Shown here: piece by piece, positions 1 to 6,148 of the stretch
How the letters are laid out: every line of letters starts with the position of its first letter
Position numbering within the stretch: position 1 is the stretch's first letter
NCBI GenBank assembly: GCA_014729955.1
Contig: WJJA01000384.1
Span: 1-8,020, forward strand
From: a bacterium
Lineage (GTDB): Bacteria > Electryoneota > Electryoneia > Electryoneales > Electryoneaceae
Direction: 5' to 3'
Length of the DNA stretch: 8,020 bases
Made by a program: the position numbers and the translations under genes
Notes under the pieces: generated by a model
What the model was told of the DNA's origin: nothing
Database searches by the model: none
The model's input: only the letters and a program-made list of their open reading frames with translations

Positions 1-374
1 ACCTCACTGAACAGCTCGGCGTAGGTGATTTCACGTACACGGCCGGTTTCGTCGTTCGCGATGAGGGCGGGATGGTTGTCCCGGTAACGCAGCAGGTTCT
101 CGGCGAAGTTGAGGCGGGTATCCGGGAACCAAACAGCGCCCGGCATCGCTTCGCCGTTGCGTACGACGGGATGGTCCGGTTTTCGGTCCGAGACTACACC
201 CGTGAAGTCCCATAAGGTCGACCAGAAATCCTCACGGTTGACGATAGACCACTGGTACAGCTCGGTATACTCCTGCAGCCGCAGCTCATACCGTGTGTTG
301 ACCATCTCGATGAAACGTGTGAGGTTGGCATTTCGGATACGTTCGGGACCGGGGCTCCACAGGGGGTCTACCAT
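1..374 (-). CDS. aacS: Acetoacetyl-CoA synthetase, N-terminal fragment (cut by window edge)
   Basis: The enzyme activates acetoacetate to acetoacetyl-CoA with ATP and CoA in the cytoplasm (ketone-body or polyhydroxyalkanoate metabolism). Only the first 124 codons are present, and the reading frame runs off the left edge. The N-terminus begins MVDPLWSPGPERIRNANLTR, followed by a segment around residues 43-55 with YQWSIVNREDFWSTLWDF and then MPGAVWFPDTRLNFAENLLR at about residues 76-95. These three blocks are the characteristic N-terminal domain of acetoacetyl-CoA synthetases in the acyl-CoA synthetase (ANL) superfamily. The catalytic AMP-binding core would lie outside the window. The ATG at 374 is chosen because an AGGAG lies 6 bases upstream. 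It is divergent from the MscS gene at 920. The family call is strong from memory of the domain; propionyl-CoA or acetyl-CoA synthetases share part of this region but fit less well. Confidence 0.9.
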   Translation of the reverse strand, partial: MVDPLWSPGPERIRNANLTRFIEMVNTRYELRLQEYTELYQWSIVNREDFWSTLWDFTGVVSDRKPDHPVVRNGEAMPGAVWFPDTRLNFAENLLRYRDNHPALIANDETGRVREITYAELFSE

Positions 375-380
375 CGCATG

Positions 381-385
381 CTCCT
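381..385 (-). promoter_or_regulatory. Shine-Dalgarno of the acetoacetyl-CoA synthetase gene
   Basis: On the minus strand the bases read AGGAG, 6 bases before the ATG at 374. This spacing selects that ATG over the overlapping out-of-frame ATG at 379. Confidence 0.75.
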
Positions 386-417
386 CTCATTTGTGCCGCA
401 AAATCCGCTTGCATCAA

Positions 418-446
418 ATGTTAGGGCATGAGTAACATGCCTGCAA
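418..446 (-). promoter_or_regulatory. Weak candidate promoter with palindrome in its spacer, upstream of acetoacetyl-CoA synthetase
   Basis: On the minus strand TTGCAG (446-441) and TAACAT (423-418) are separated by 17 bases. Both hexamers match the sigma-70 consensus only partly (three to four of six bases). The spacer contains the inverted repeat GCATG-TTACT-CATGC (440-426), positioned where a regulator could bind. Transcription would start near 411, giving a leader of about 37 bases. This is a guess from pattern alone. Confidence 0.25.
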
Positions 447-745
447 CCTCTTTTGGGATGCGCAATAGAGCCCCTGGTGACGATGGGCACACCCGGGGTG
501 CGGCGCGGGTGATATAGTTGAACGAGTGAGCGTATACACCATTCCGGTTTTCGAGGTTGTCATAAAATGGCGTTTTGCTTGCGACATCATTGCTTCCAGG
601 TAAGAATAAAACATTGATGTTCTTCTCTTTTAACGACGCTGCATACCGGCTTGCCAGGCTGTCGCAGAATGGTATTCCGCGGCGATTATTCGTACCACGG
701 AAAAACCACAAAGACTGATATTTCTATTCTTACACAGGAAACTGG

Positions 746-790
746 ATCCCGACCTGCGCCGGCCTTGCCCGCCGGCATTTTGGGCGGGAT
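746..790. repeat. REP-like GC-rich hairpin
   Basis: ATCCCG (746-751) and CGGGAT (785-790) form the outer arms. Inside, CCCGCC (768-773) can pair with GGCGGG (783-788) across a 9-base loop, and GCCGGC occurs twice (758-763 and 771-776), giving alternative folds. The layout with terminal ATCCC and GGGAT is typical of dispersed intergenic palindromes found in many copies in bacterial genomes. Only one copy is present in this window, so membership in a repeat family is inferred. Confidence 0.5.
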
Positions 791-919
791 GACACCTTTT
801 GCGACAGCCTGTTTGCGTGACATGATACAACCGTGCATTACCGCGGAGGCTTACGGCAAACCCGGTGCCCGTGAAAACCATCCTTATCGGAGAGGTCAAC
901 TACAGAACGGATATCGTCC

Positions 920-2053
920 ATGGAAAGCTGGCAAGAGATCGTAAAAACTACGGTACTGGGCATTTCCCTGCCGCAGCTGGGACTCGCTTTCCTTTGGATT
1001 CTCGCGGGAGCCCTGGTGCGATTTATGGTTCTCACAGGATTGCATCGGTCTCACAGCCTGGCGCTACAGTCGGATCGTGTGATCCTCGCCGGCATATTGA
1101 AGGGGTCGGCCAAACCGCTCGGTGTCATCGCACTCTGGGGAGGTATCTGGCTGGCACTGCTCGCTCTGCCTTTGCCGACGGAACCGTTTGATGTCGACCG
1201 ACTTCTGTTCGCGCTGGTGCGGGCCGGTATGATTCTGCTCGGTGCATGGCTGGGTATTTCGCTGGCCGATGCGATTGTGCACGAGCTGCTGGGCAAAGCC
1301 AAGCGTACAGAAACGCCGCTGGACGATCAACTGTTACCGGTGGCGCGCAGTACGATGAAGCTTTTTTTCATCGTGATCGCACTTGTGATGATTCTGCAGG
1401 AGCTGGGGTACTCGGTCGCATCACTGCTTGCCGGCTTTGGACTCGGTGGTGCGGCTATCGCCCTGGCATCAAAGGATACCCTGGCGAACCTGTTCGGCAG
1501 CGTGGTGATTTTCGTGGACCGTCCTTTCGTGATCGGCGACTGGATCGAAGTCGGCGGAATCGAGGGGACCGTGGAGGAGGTCGGACTTCGGGTTACACGT
1601 ATCCGTACTTTCGCAAACAGCCTGATCACTCTGCCGAACGCCAATCTGACCACGACTGCGATCAACAACTGGTCACGGATGCAGAAGCGTCGTATTACGT
1701 TCACGCTGGGGTTGACGTACGATACTCCGCCGGCAAAATTGCAGGAAGCGGTGCAACGTCTGAAGCAGGTGATCGCGGATGACGCGCGAATGGATCACAG
1801 TTTTTATCTCGTCAATTTCAATGCTTTCGGCCCCTACAGCCTGGATCTTTTCATCTACTGTTTCACAAAGACCACGCAATGGGCGGAATACCTGCAGGTA
1901 CGTGAAGAACTGCTGCTCGCATTCATGCATGAGATTCATGCATTGGGATTGAGTTTTGCTTTCCCGACGCAAACCCTGCACCTGCCGGGGGGGTCGAACC
2001 CAGCGGTTGCACCGGGTCGCCAAACTCCAAGCGAAGTGTTTCCAGCAGACTAA
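920..2053 (+). CDS. MscS-family small-conductance mechanosensitive ion channel
   Basis: A 377-residue inner-membrane channel that would open on membrane tension and release solutes during hypo-osmotic shock. Hydrophobic segments lie at about residues 14-41, 63-84, 96-119, 146-163 and 166-198, so there are five membrane helices, more than the three of E. coli MscS and similar to YnaI-type channels. The last is the pore helix, with the Gly/Ala-rich stretch AGFGLGGAAIALASKDTLAN (171-190). The beta domain follows with FVDRPFVIGDWIEVGGIEG (198-216), TRIRTF and LPNANL (238-243). The end of the cytoplasmic vestibule is marked by SFAFPTQTLHL (345-355), and a short Pro-rich tail closes the protein. 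The ATG at 920 has only a weak GGA 8 bases upstream, but no better in-frame start precedes the first helix. It stands alone, with 187 bases before the next gene. Confidence 0.93.
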   Translation: MESWQEIVKTTVLGISLPQLGLAFLWILAGALVRFMVLTGLHRSHSLALQSDRVILAGILKGSAKPLGVIALWGGIWLALLALPLPTEPFDVDRLLFALVRAGMILLGAWLGISLADAIVHELLGKAKRTETPLDDQLLPVARSTMKLFFIVIALVMILQELGYSVASLLAGFGLGGAAIALASKDTLANLFGSVVIFVDRPFVIGDWIEVGGIEGTVEEVGLRVTRIRTFANSLITLPNANLTTTAINNWSRMQKRRITFTLGLTYDTPPAKLQEAVQRLKQVIADDARMDHSFYLVNFNAFGPYSLDLFIYCFTKTTQWAEYLQVREELLLAFMHEIHALGLSFAFPTQTLHLPGGSNPAVAPGRQTPSEVFPAD

Positions 2054-2240
2054 GTTTTTCTTCTATTTCGGAAGTGCTAGGTATTCTTGTTTTGATTTTG
2101 CCATCTATCTTGCAGTTCCGTAATCGATTCGCCATATTTTGCGAAGCACTGCAACGAAGCGGACACCTGCCGTCTTGATCACCCATTGAGGGGCTCCGGT
2201 TTTCTTCCCCTTTATGCGTAACCATCGATGAGGCACTCAG

Positions 2241-2687
2241 ATGGCTGTCAGAGGCAAGTTGTATTATGTGATGGATGATTTGCAGGATAAGATCGATCAG
2301 ATCATCTCCGAGTTCGAGAGAGACGCAACCCTGACCCCCGAGCAACTCATGGAAGCGCTGAAAAAGCTGCTCCCAATTGAGAAGGCGGATTTTGCAACGG
2401 CCAAACGACGGGTGGAAGGGATGTACCTGGTTGCGGAACGTCTTTTCAACACGGTGTATGACCTGGGGCGATTCCGGTACGGGGACGAATGGACACGAGG
2501 GCGTGTGACCCGTGAGGCGGAACTGAGGCCCTTCCACCATTTTCACTGGACCACCGGTTCACGAGAACCTCAACGGAATGTTCTCACACGCGATGACTTC
2601 CTCAACGATCCGGCCACGGCATTGATCAAGCTGGAATCCGATATCAGTTCTCTCGCCCAATTGATGCGTCATCTTCAATCCGTTTGA
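2241..2687 (+). CDS. Uncharacterised 148-residue protein
   Basis: I do not recognise a family. The protein is soluble, charged and without a signal peptide or membrane segment. Residues 12-65 look largely helical (acidic, with DKIDQIISEFERD and a Leu/Lys-rich PEQLMEALKKLLP). A central stretch rich in Arg, Tyr and Phe follows (about 70-100, including RFRYGDEWTRGR and FHHFHW), and a second helix closes the protein (about 117-147). It is probably real: GATGAGG precedes the ATG with a 7-base spacer, codon use resembles its neighbours, and the frame is open for 148 codons between two assigned genes on the same strand. An internal ATG at 2271 is a possible alternative start but has a poorer binding site. 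It lies 76 bases upstream of the oxidoreductase and could be co-transcribed with it, but nothing in the sequence shows a shared role. Confidence 0.7.
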   Translation: MAVRGKLYYVMDDLQDKIDQIISEFERDATLTPEQLMEALKKLLPIEKADFATAKRRVEGMYLVAERLFNTVYDLGRFRYGDEWTRGRVTREAELRPFHHFHWTTGSREPQRNVLTRDDFLNDPATALIKLESDISSLAQLMRHLQSV

Positions 2688-2708
2688 ACTCAGGCCTGCA
2701 GAAGTCTC

Positions 2709-2742
2709 GGTCGGACCGTACCGACCCTTCCGATTCTGAATC
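2709..2742. repeat. Inverted repeats in the gap before the oxidoreductase gene
   Basis: GGTCGG (2709-2714) and CCGACC (2721-2726) are perfect 6-base arms around a 6-base loop. They are followed by a short palindromic stretch, GATTC-T-GAATC, ending near 2742. No T-run follows the first hairpin, so it is a poor intrinsic terminator. An attenuator or operator role is only possible, not shown. Confidence 0.35.
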
Positions 2743-2763
2743 AGACTCCGTATTTTGGACCTC

Positions 2764-3945
2764 ATGTGGTCACCGAACAAAGCCTGGTCGAACCCCGCCC
2801 CTGCTGTTGAGCAAATCCCGGTAGCCGACGTGGACCGTGCATGGGACGTTGTGGTCATCGGCGCGGGGCCGTCCGGCAGCATCGCCGCCGGCCTGCTCGG
2901 TCGAAGCGGAGCTCGTACCCTCTTGCTGGAAATGGACCGGTTTCCGCGCGAGAAATGCTGCGGTGACGGTTTGACTCCGGATACTGTCAAGTTTCTGCAG
3001 GCGATCGATGCCTGGCCCGCCCTGCAGCCGCATGTGTTCCGTCACGACACGCTGAAACTGCGTGGAGCGTACGGCGCTGAGCTGGATGCGGTCATGCCGG
3101 TGCACAGCTGCAGGCGTGCGGTAACCGACGCCGCACTCGCCGGTTGGGCGGTTGACGGAGGGGCACGGTTTGTCCAGGGGAAAGCGGCCGGTGTGACACG
3201 ATTGCAGGACCGACGGTATCGTATCGATCTGTTTGATCGTGACGAGCCGCTGGTCGCACGCTACGTGGTCCTCGCCGGGGGGTGCCGTACGAACCTTGCG
3301 ATCGAGTATGGTTTGCAGGAGTATCGCCCTTCCGCCATGGTTGCGCTCAGAGGGTATGTTCGCACCGATCGTACCATCCCGTTCTATATTTCCCTCATCG
3401 ATGCGGTGCAACCCGGTTATGGATGGGTTTTCCCGCTGGGGAACGGATTGCACAACATCGGCGTCGGTTTTGCGCTGAACGGCAGGAAAACGCCCGGCAT
3501 GAGCCTGCGTCAGGCGTTCGGCGCATTCACATCCGAGGACACCATCGCACGGTCGGTTACGCAAAACGGCGAGATGGTCGGAGCGCGGGGCACATCCTGG
3601 ATTCGAGCGGGTATGCCGTTGTCGCTGGAAAAAGCGAACGGCGGTCTGCTGGCGGTCGGGGAAGCGATTGCCGCCACGACACGCATTGACGGTGAAGGGG
3701 TCGGGCGTGCAGTGCTGAGCGGCCGTGTCGCAGCGGAAATCCTGACAGAAGCGCTTCGTGTCGGCAATCCCGATCCTGCGCTGCGGTATCGCAAGGCCCT
3801 GGCGAGCGCGATGGAACCCTCTTACCGGATCTGGCACGGGCTGTCCTATGTGATGGAGCATTCCCGCCTCGTGGACCGCCTGATTCGCCTTTATAAAGGC
3901 GTCGGTCTGCCGAAGCTGATCCGTTATCTCTACCGAGGTATGTAG
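2764..3945 (+). CDS. FAD-dependent oxidoreductase, geranylgeranyl-reductase family
   Basis: A 393-residue flavoprotein of the group that saturates isoprenoid chains of lipids or quinones, or hydroxylates aromatic substrates. The N-terminal Rossmann fold is clear: DVVVIGAGPSGSIAAGLL (28-45) with the dinucleotide-binding GxGxxG, and an acidic strand end at E56. FPREKCCGDGL (60-70) matches the PRxKxCGxGL block of geranylgeranyl reductases, and GYGWVFPLG (218-226) matches their YxWVFP block. The third FAD motif, usually GDAAGxxxPxxGEG, is altered to GEAIA (299-303) with the GEG retained (310-312). An ATG at 2764 is used as start; a TTG at 2755 in the same frame would add three residues. Neither has a clear Shine-Dalgarno. 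No signal peptide is seen; the Arg/Lys-rich C-terminus (RLIRLYKGVGLPKLIRYLYR) may contact membranes. The true substrate cannot be read from the sequence. Confidence 0.85.
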   Translation: MWSPNKAWSNPAPAVEQIPVADVDRAWDVVVIGAGPSGSIAAGLLGRSGARTLLLEMDRFPREKCCGDGLTPDTVKFLQAIDAWPALQPHVFRHDTLKLRGAYGAELDAVMPVHSCRRAVTDAALAGWAVDGGARFVQGKAAGVTRLQDRRYRIDLFDRDEPLVARYVVLAGGCRTNLAIEYGLQEYRPSAMVALRGYVRTDRTIPFYISLIDAVQPGYGWVFPLGNGLHNIGVGFALNGRKTPGMSLRQAFGAFTSEDTIARSVTQNGEMVGARGTSWIRAGMPLSLEKANGGLLAVGEAIAATTRIDGEGVGRAVLSGRVAAEILTEALRVGNPDPALRYRKALASAMEPSYRIWHGLSYVMEHSRLVDRLIRLYKGVGLPKLIRYLYRGM

Positions 3946-4123
3946 CCGGGGAGGCTGTCAACCGGAGGTTGCCCGGTGTCGCGGACGCCGGGGTTGTGGT
4001 TTTCCGGAGGTAGCCCGAGCTACGCCCTACCCTTTCATCGGCGGGCAGAGACACCCGCCCTGCCCATGTGAGAAGTAAGCTGTCGGTGAGGCGTTGCCCG
4101 GTGTCGTGGACGCCGGGGAGGCT
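3945..4123. repeat. Cluster of short repeated modules in the convergent spacer
   Basis: Three modules recur. GCCGGGGAGGCT occurs at 3945-3956 and 4112-4123. CCGGAGGTNGCCCG occurs at 3962-3975 and 4004-4017 (one difference). A 26-base element, GTTGCCCGG to CGCCGGGG, occurs at 3968-3993 and 4093-4118 with a single C/T difference, 125 bases apart. The 26-base element folds into a hairpin whose only change falls in the loop. A further hairpin, GGCGGG/CCCGCC, lies at 4040-4059 and competes with GGGCAG/CTGCCC (4043-4065). The cluster lies between the converging ends of the oxidoreductase and the glycosyltransferase genes, a common place for REP-type elements. Confidence 0.7.
3972..4003 (+). terminator. 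Possible intrinsic terminator of the oxidoreductase gene
   Basis: CCCGG-T-GTC (3972-3980) pairs with GAC-G-CCGGG (3984-3992) around a GCG loop, giving an eight-pair stem plus one T-G wobble. It is followed by an imperfect T-rich stretch, TTGTGGTTTT (3994-4003). It lies 27 bases after the stop codon. The T-tract is interrupted, so termination efficiency is uncertain. The same stem is repeated at 4097-4117 and could act for the opposing minus-strand gene, though without a clear T-tract. Confidence 0.4.
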
Positions 4124-4165
4124 CAGAATCGCCCTTTTCTGCAACAGCACGGCAAGCGGTAATCC

Positions 4166-6145
4166 TTATGCCGGTACAGCCCGCGCGACGGCCGGAAGGG
4201 CGGTCAGTTCGGTTTCGATGTAGGCAAGCACATCACGTGACTCCACCCCTTCAAAGCACAGCACAACTTCACAGTCCTTCAGCTTTTTGTGGATGCAGGT
4301 GAGGTTCTTGCAGGCGGGGGCCCCCTCAAAAACCTTTGAGGGCGCATCCTGGTTGGCGGGCAAATGGATACCGGTGGTGGAATCGTACCCGTAAATGCGG
4401 GCGTTCGTGGAGCCGATCAGGTTCACCATGGCGGTACGGTTGCGGTACACCGTGCCGTTCCCGTCGATGCATACCTTTCGTGCCGCGGCGATATGCATTT
4501 GCGCAGTGTCGCCGGTGATCACCAGGTCGCACTGGTCCATCACCCCGGCGTACGTGTCAATGGCGATATCTTTCGGAAGCAGCCTGATCCGGTTCTTACG
4601 CAAAGGTTCCGGGATACTCTCACACAGACGCTGTTCCGCCCCTTCAAACGTAAAGCCCGGCCCGATCAGGATCGTGTCGTAACGGTCCAGTTTCAGCAGC
4701 CCCTTCACAATCTCATGCAGCATATCATCCGGCGGCTTCGTAAACCGGGAAGAGGTATCCGGATTGACAAACGCGATGCTTGCGGTCGAAGGGATATCCA
4801 GTGCACGCAACACCTTACGCGCTCGAATCGCAACATCGCGCGGCAGGAACAGTTCATTGCCGGCGAAGGGTTCAATCGCGGGCGTTTGGCCGTTCTGGGT
4901 CAGCATATCGCTGTAATGGCAGAAGAAGCGATCCAGTTGAAGCATCACATGCGGGATGCCGTCACGACCGTTCTTGGTGTTGATGATGTCCGACACCAGC
5001 TTGAAAGCCGACAGCATCGCATCGGGCGAGGTCTCGAATTCACCGTTCGTAAAGAACGGGTAAAAATTCACAATCAGGTCGTAGTCATTGGCCTCGAGAA
5101 TCTCCTTCACGCCGGAGTTGTTGCTTTCGGAATTGAAATTGGTGTCCACGTACACAGGATAGGCCGCGTCGATATAGGGATTGTGTTTCACCAGCGCTTC
5201 AGCGCGCTTCTGGTAGATGAAATGGAACTCCGTGTCGGGTAGCAGATGATCCAGCTTCGCGAACACCGACTGAAACAGCACCGCATCGCCGATGTTGGTA
5301 TCAGAAACCACCAGCAGCTTGCGAACCTTCTTCAGGCGGTCCAGCTTTTTCTCTTCCGGCTTCAGAATAACACGGTTGATCCACTTGACGGCAATCAGTT
5401 TCTCCAGCAAGCCGCTGATCAGACGAGGGGAAAGAAATGCCAGGTTGATGATCGTCTTCTCTTTCAACGAACCGCCCCGGCGTTTGCGCTTCCTCTCCTC
5501 TTCCGGATCGGTCCGCTCGACCTGCTTCTTACGTTTGAAGAAACCGTACAGCAACGGCAGGGAAAGCAGCGCCACGGTAATGATCAAGGTCGCCGTCGGG
5601 CTGACCTGTCGCACGCTCTGGTACACAAAATCAAACGCGATGGTATTCGTAATCACCCCGAACCACATCGAAGGCAGCGCGATCAGGAGAGTCTTGCGTA
5701 TCGGATATCCTTCAAAATAGGCGATCAGGGTGCCCATCATCGCCCCGGTCATCGGCAACGGAATCAGGATGAACATGATAATGCTGAAATGATTCCAGTT
5801 GTTGCGCAGCTGACGGGCTTCGTTGGCGCTGCGGTGGATACGGGCAATGAATTCAAACTTGGAGGCGCGACGGAACAGCATCACGAACAGCGAGAACACG
5901 ATCAGCACAAACATCGTGTTGTAGAGCATGGTCACGCTCATGATCACAAGCGGACCGAACTCCAGCTCCAGGCCCGCGCCGATAATCGCCAGGCGCCCGC
6001 CGATATGAGCCGCCGCGATCATCGAAAGAATCTTCAAACCGGAGGCGTGGTCCAGGACAAGAAGAGACAACAGCGCCCCCAGGTTCACTGCCGCCAGCAG
6101 CAAACCGAATCGCAGGACGTTCTTGGCCTGGATCTTTTCTTCCAT
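4166..6145 (-). CDS. Fusion of a PF06695-like membrane domain to a GT9-type glycosyltransferase
   Basis: The protein has 659 residues in two parts. The N-terminal part (about 1-203) has several membrane helices, near residues 11-31, 37-57, 64-91, 120-144, 152-175 and 184-203. It contains ILIPLPMTGAMMGTLIAYF (126-144), which resembles the PLPxTGAxxGxxIAY signature of small multidrug export proteins (PF06695). A strongly charged linker follows (204-230, with EEERKRKRRGG). From about 275 the sequence matches the heptosyltransferase family: LLVVSDTNIGDAVLFQSVF (277-295), where the GD aspartate (D287) aligns with the catalytic Asp of WaaC-like enzymes, NPYIDAAYPV (322-331), and TGDTAQMHIAAA (544-555), the usual sugar-nucleotide site. 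Four cysteines (612, 617, 625, 630) end the domain. It would transfer a sugar on the cytoplasmic face of the inner membrane. It starts 3 bases after the sulfatase-like gene with no strong Shine-Dalgarno, suggesting translational coupling. Donor and acceptor are unknown. Confidence 0.82.
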   Translation of the reverse strand: MEEKIQAKNVLRFGLLLAAVNLGALLSLLVLDHASGLKILSMIAAAHIGGRLAIIGAGLELEFGPLVIMSVTMLYNTMFVLIVFSLFVMLFRRASKFEFIARIHRSANEARQLRNNWNHFSIIMFILIPLPMTGAMMGTLIAYFEGYPIRKTLLIALPSMWFGVITNTIAFDFVYQSVRQVSPTATLIITVALLSLPLLYGFFKRKKQVERTDPEEERKRKRRGGSLKEKTIINLAFLSPRLISGLLEKLIAVKWINRVILKPEEKKLDRLKKVRKLLVVSDTNIGDAVLFQSVFAKLDHLLPDTEFHFIYQKRAEALVKHNPYIDAAYPVYVDTNFNSESNNSGVKEILEANDYDLIVNFYPFFTNGEFETSPDAMLSAFKLVSDIINTKNGRDGIPHVMLQLDRFFCHYSDMLTQNGQTPAIEPFAGNELFLPRDVAIRARKVLRALDIPSTASIAFVNPDTSSRFTKPPDDMLHEIVKGLLKLDRYDTILIGPGFTFEGAEQRLCESIPEPLRKNRIRLLPKDIAIDTYAGVMDQCDLVITGDTAQMHIAAARKVCIDGNGTVYRNRTAMVNLIGSTNARIYGYDSTTGIHLPANQDAPSKVFEGAPACKNLTCIHKKLKDCEVVLCFEGVESRDVLAYIETELTALPAVARAVPA

Positions 6146-6148
6146 GGT

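Larger units (their letters stand above)
375..919. other. Divergent intergenic region without a convincing gene
   Basis: This 545-base spacer separates the minus-strand acetoacetyl-CoA synthetase gene from the plus-strand MscS gene. Open frames of up to about 97 codons exist on both strands, but they overlap each other, lack good ribosome binding sites and have compositions that do not look like a protein family I know. It holds the candidate promoter at 418-446 and the hairpin repeat at 746-790. It presumably carries the promoters of both flanking genes; I found no convincing promoter for the MscS gene. Confidence 0.6.

Noticed and set aside
421..711. 96-codon minus-strand frame in the divergent spacer.
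   Set aside because: It has no ribosome binding site, no family resemblance, and competes with similar-sized frames on both strands. A decayed gene fragment cannot be excluded.
1921..1943. ATTCATGCAT repeated directly with a 3-base gap.
   Set aside because: It lies inside the MscS coding sequence and encodes the expected helix before the FAFPTQ block; probably chance.
2054..2240. Possible terminator or promoter between the MscS gene and the uncharacterised gene.
   Set aside because: GGGG and CCCC arms near 2189-2212 are too short and widely spaced, and no hexamer pair is convincing.
2770..3861. 363-codon minus-strand open frame opposite the oxidoreductase gene.
   Set aside because: The translation is Arg-, Gln- and Thr-rich low-quality sequence, and the plus strand encodes an unambiguous FAD enzyme.
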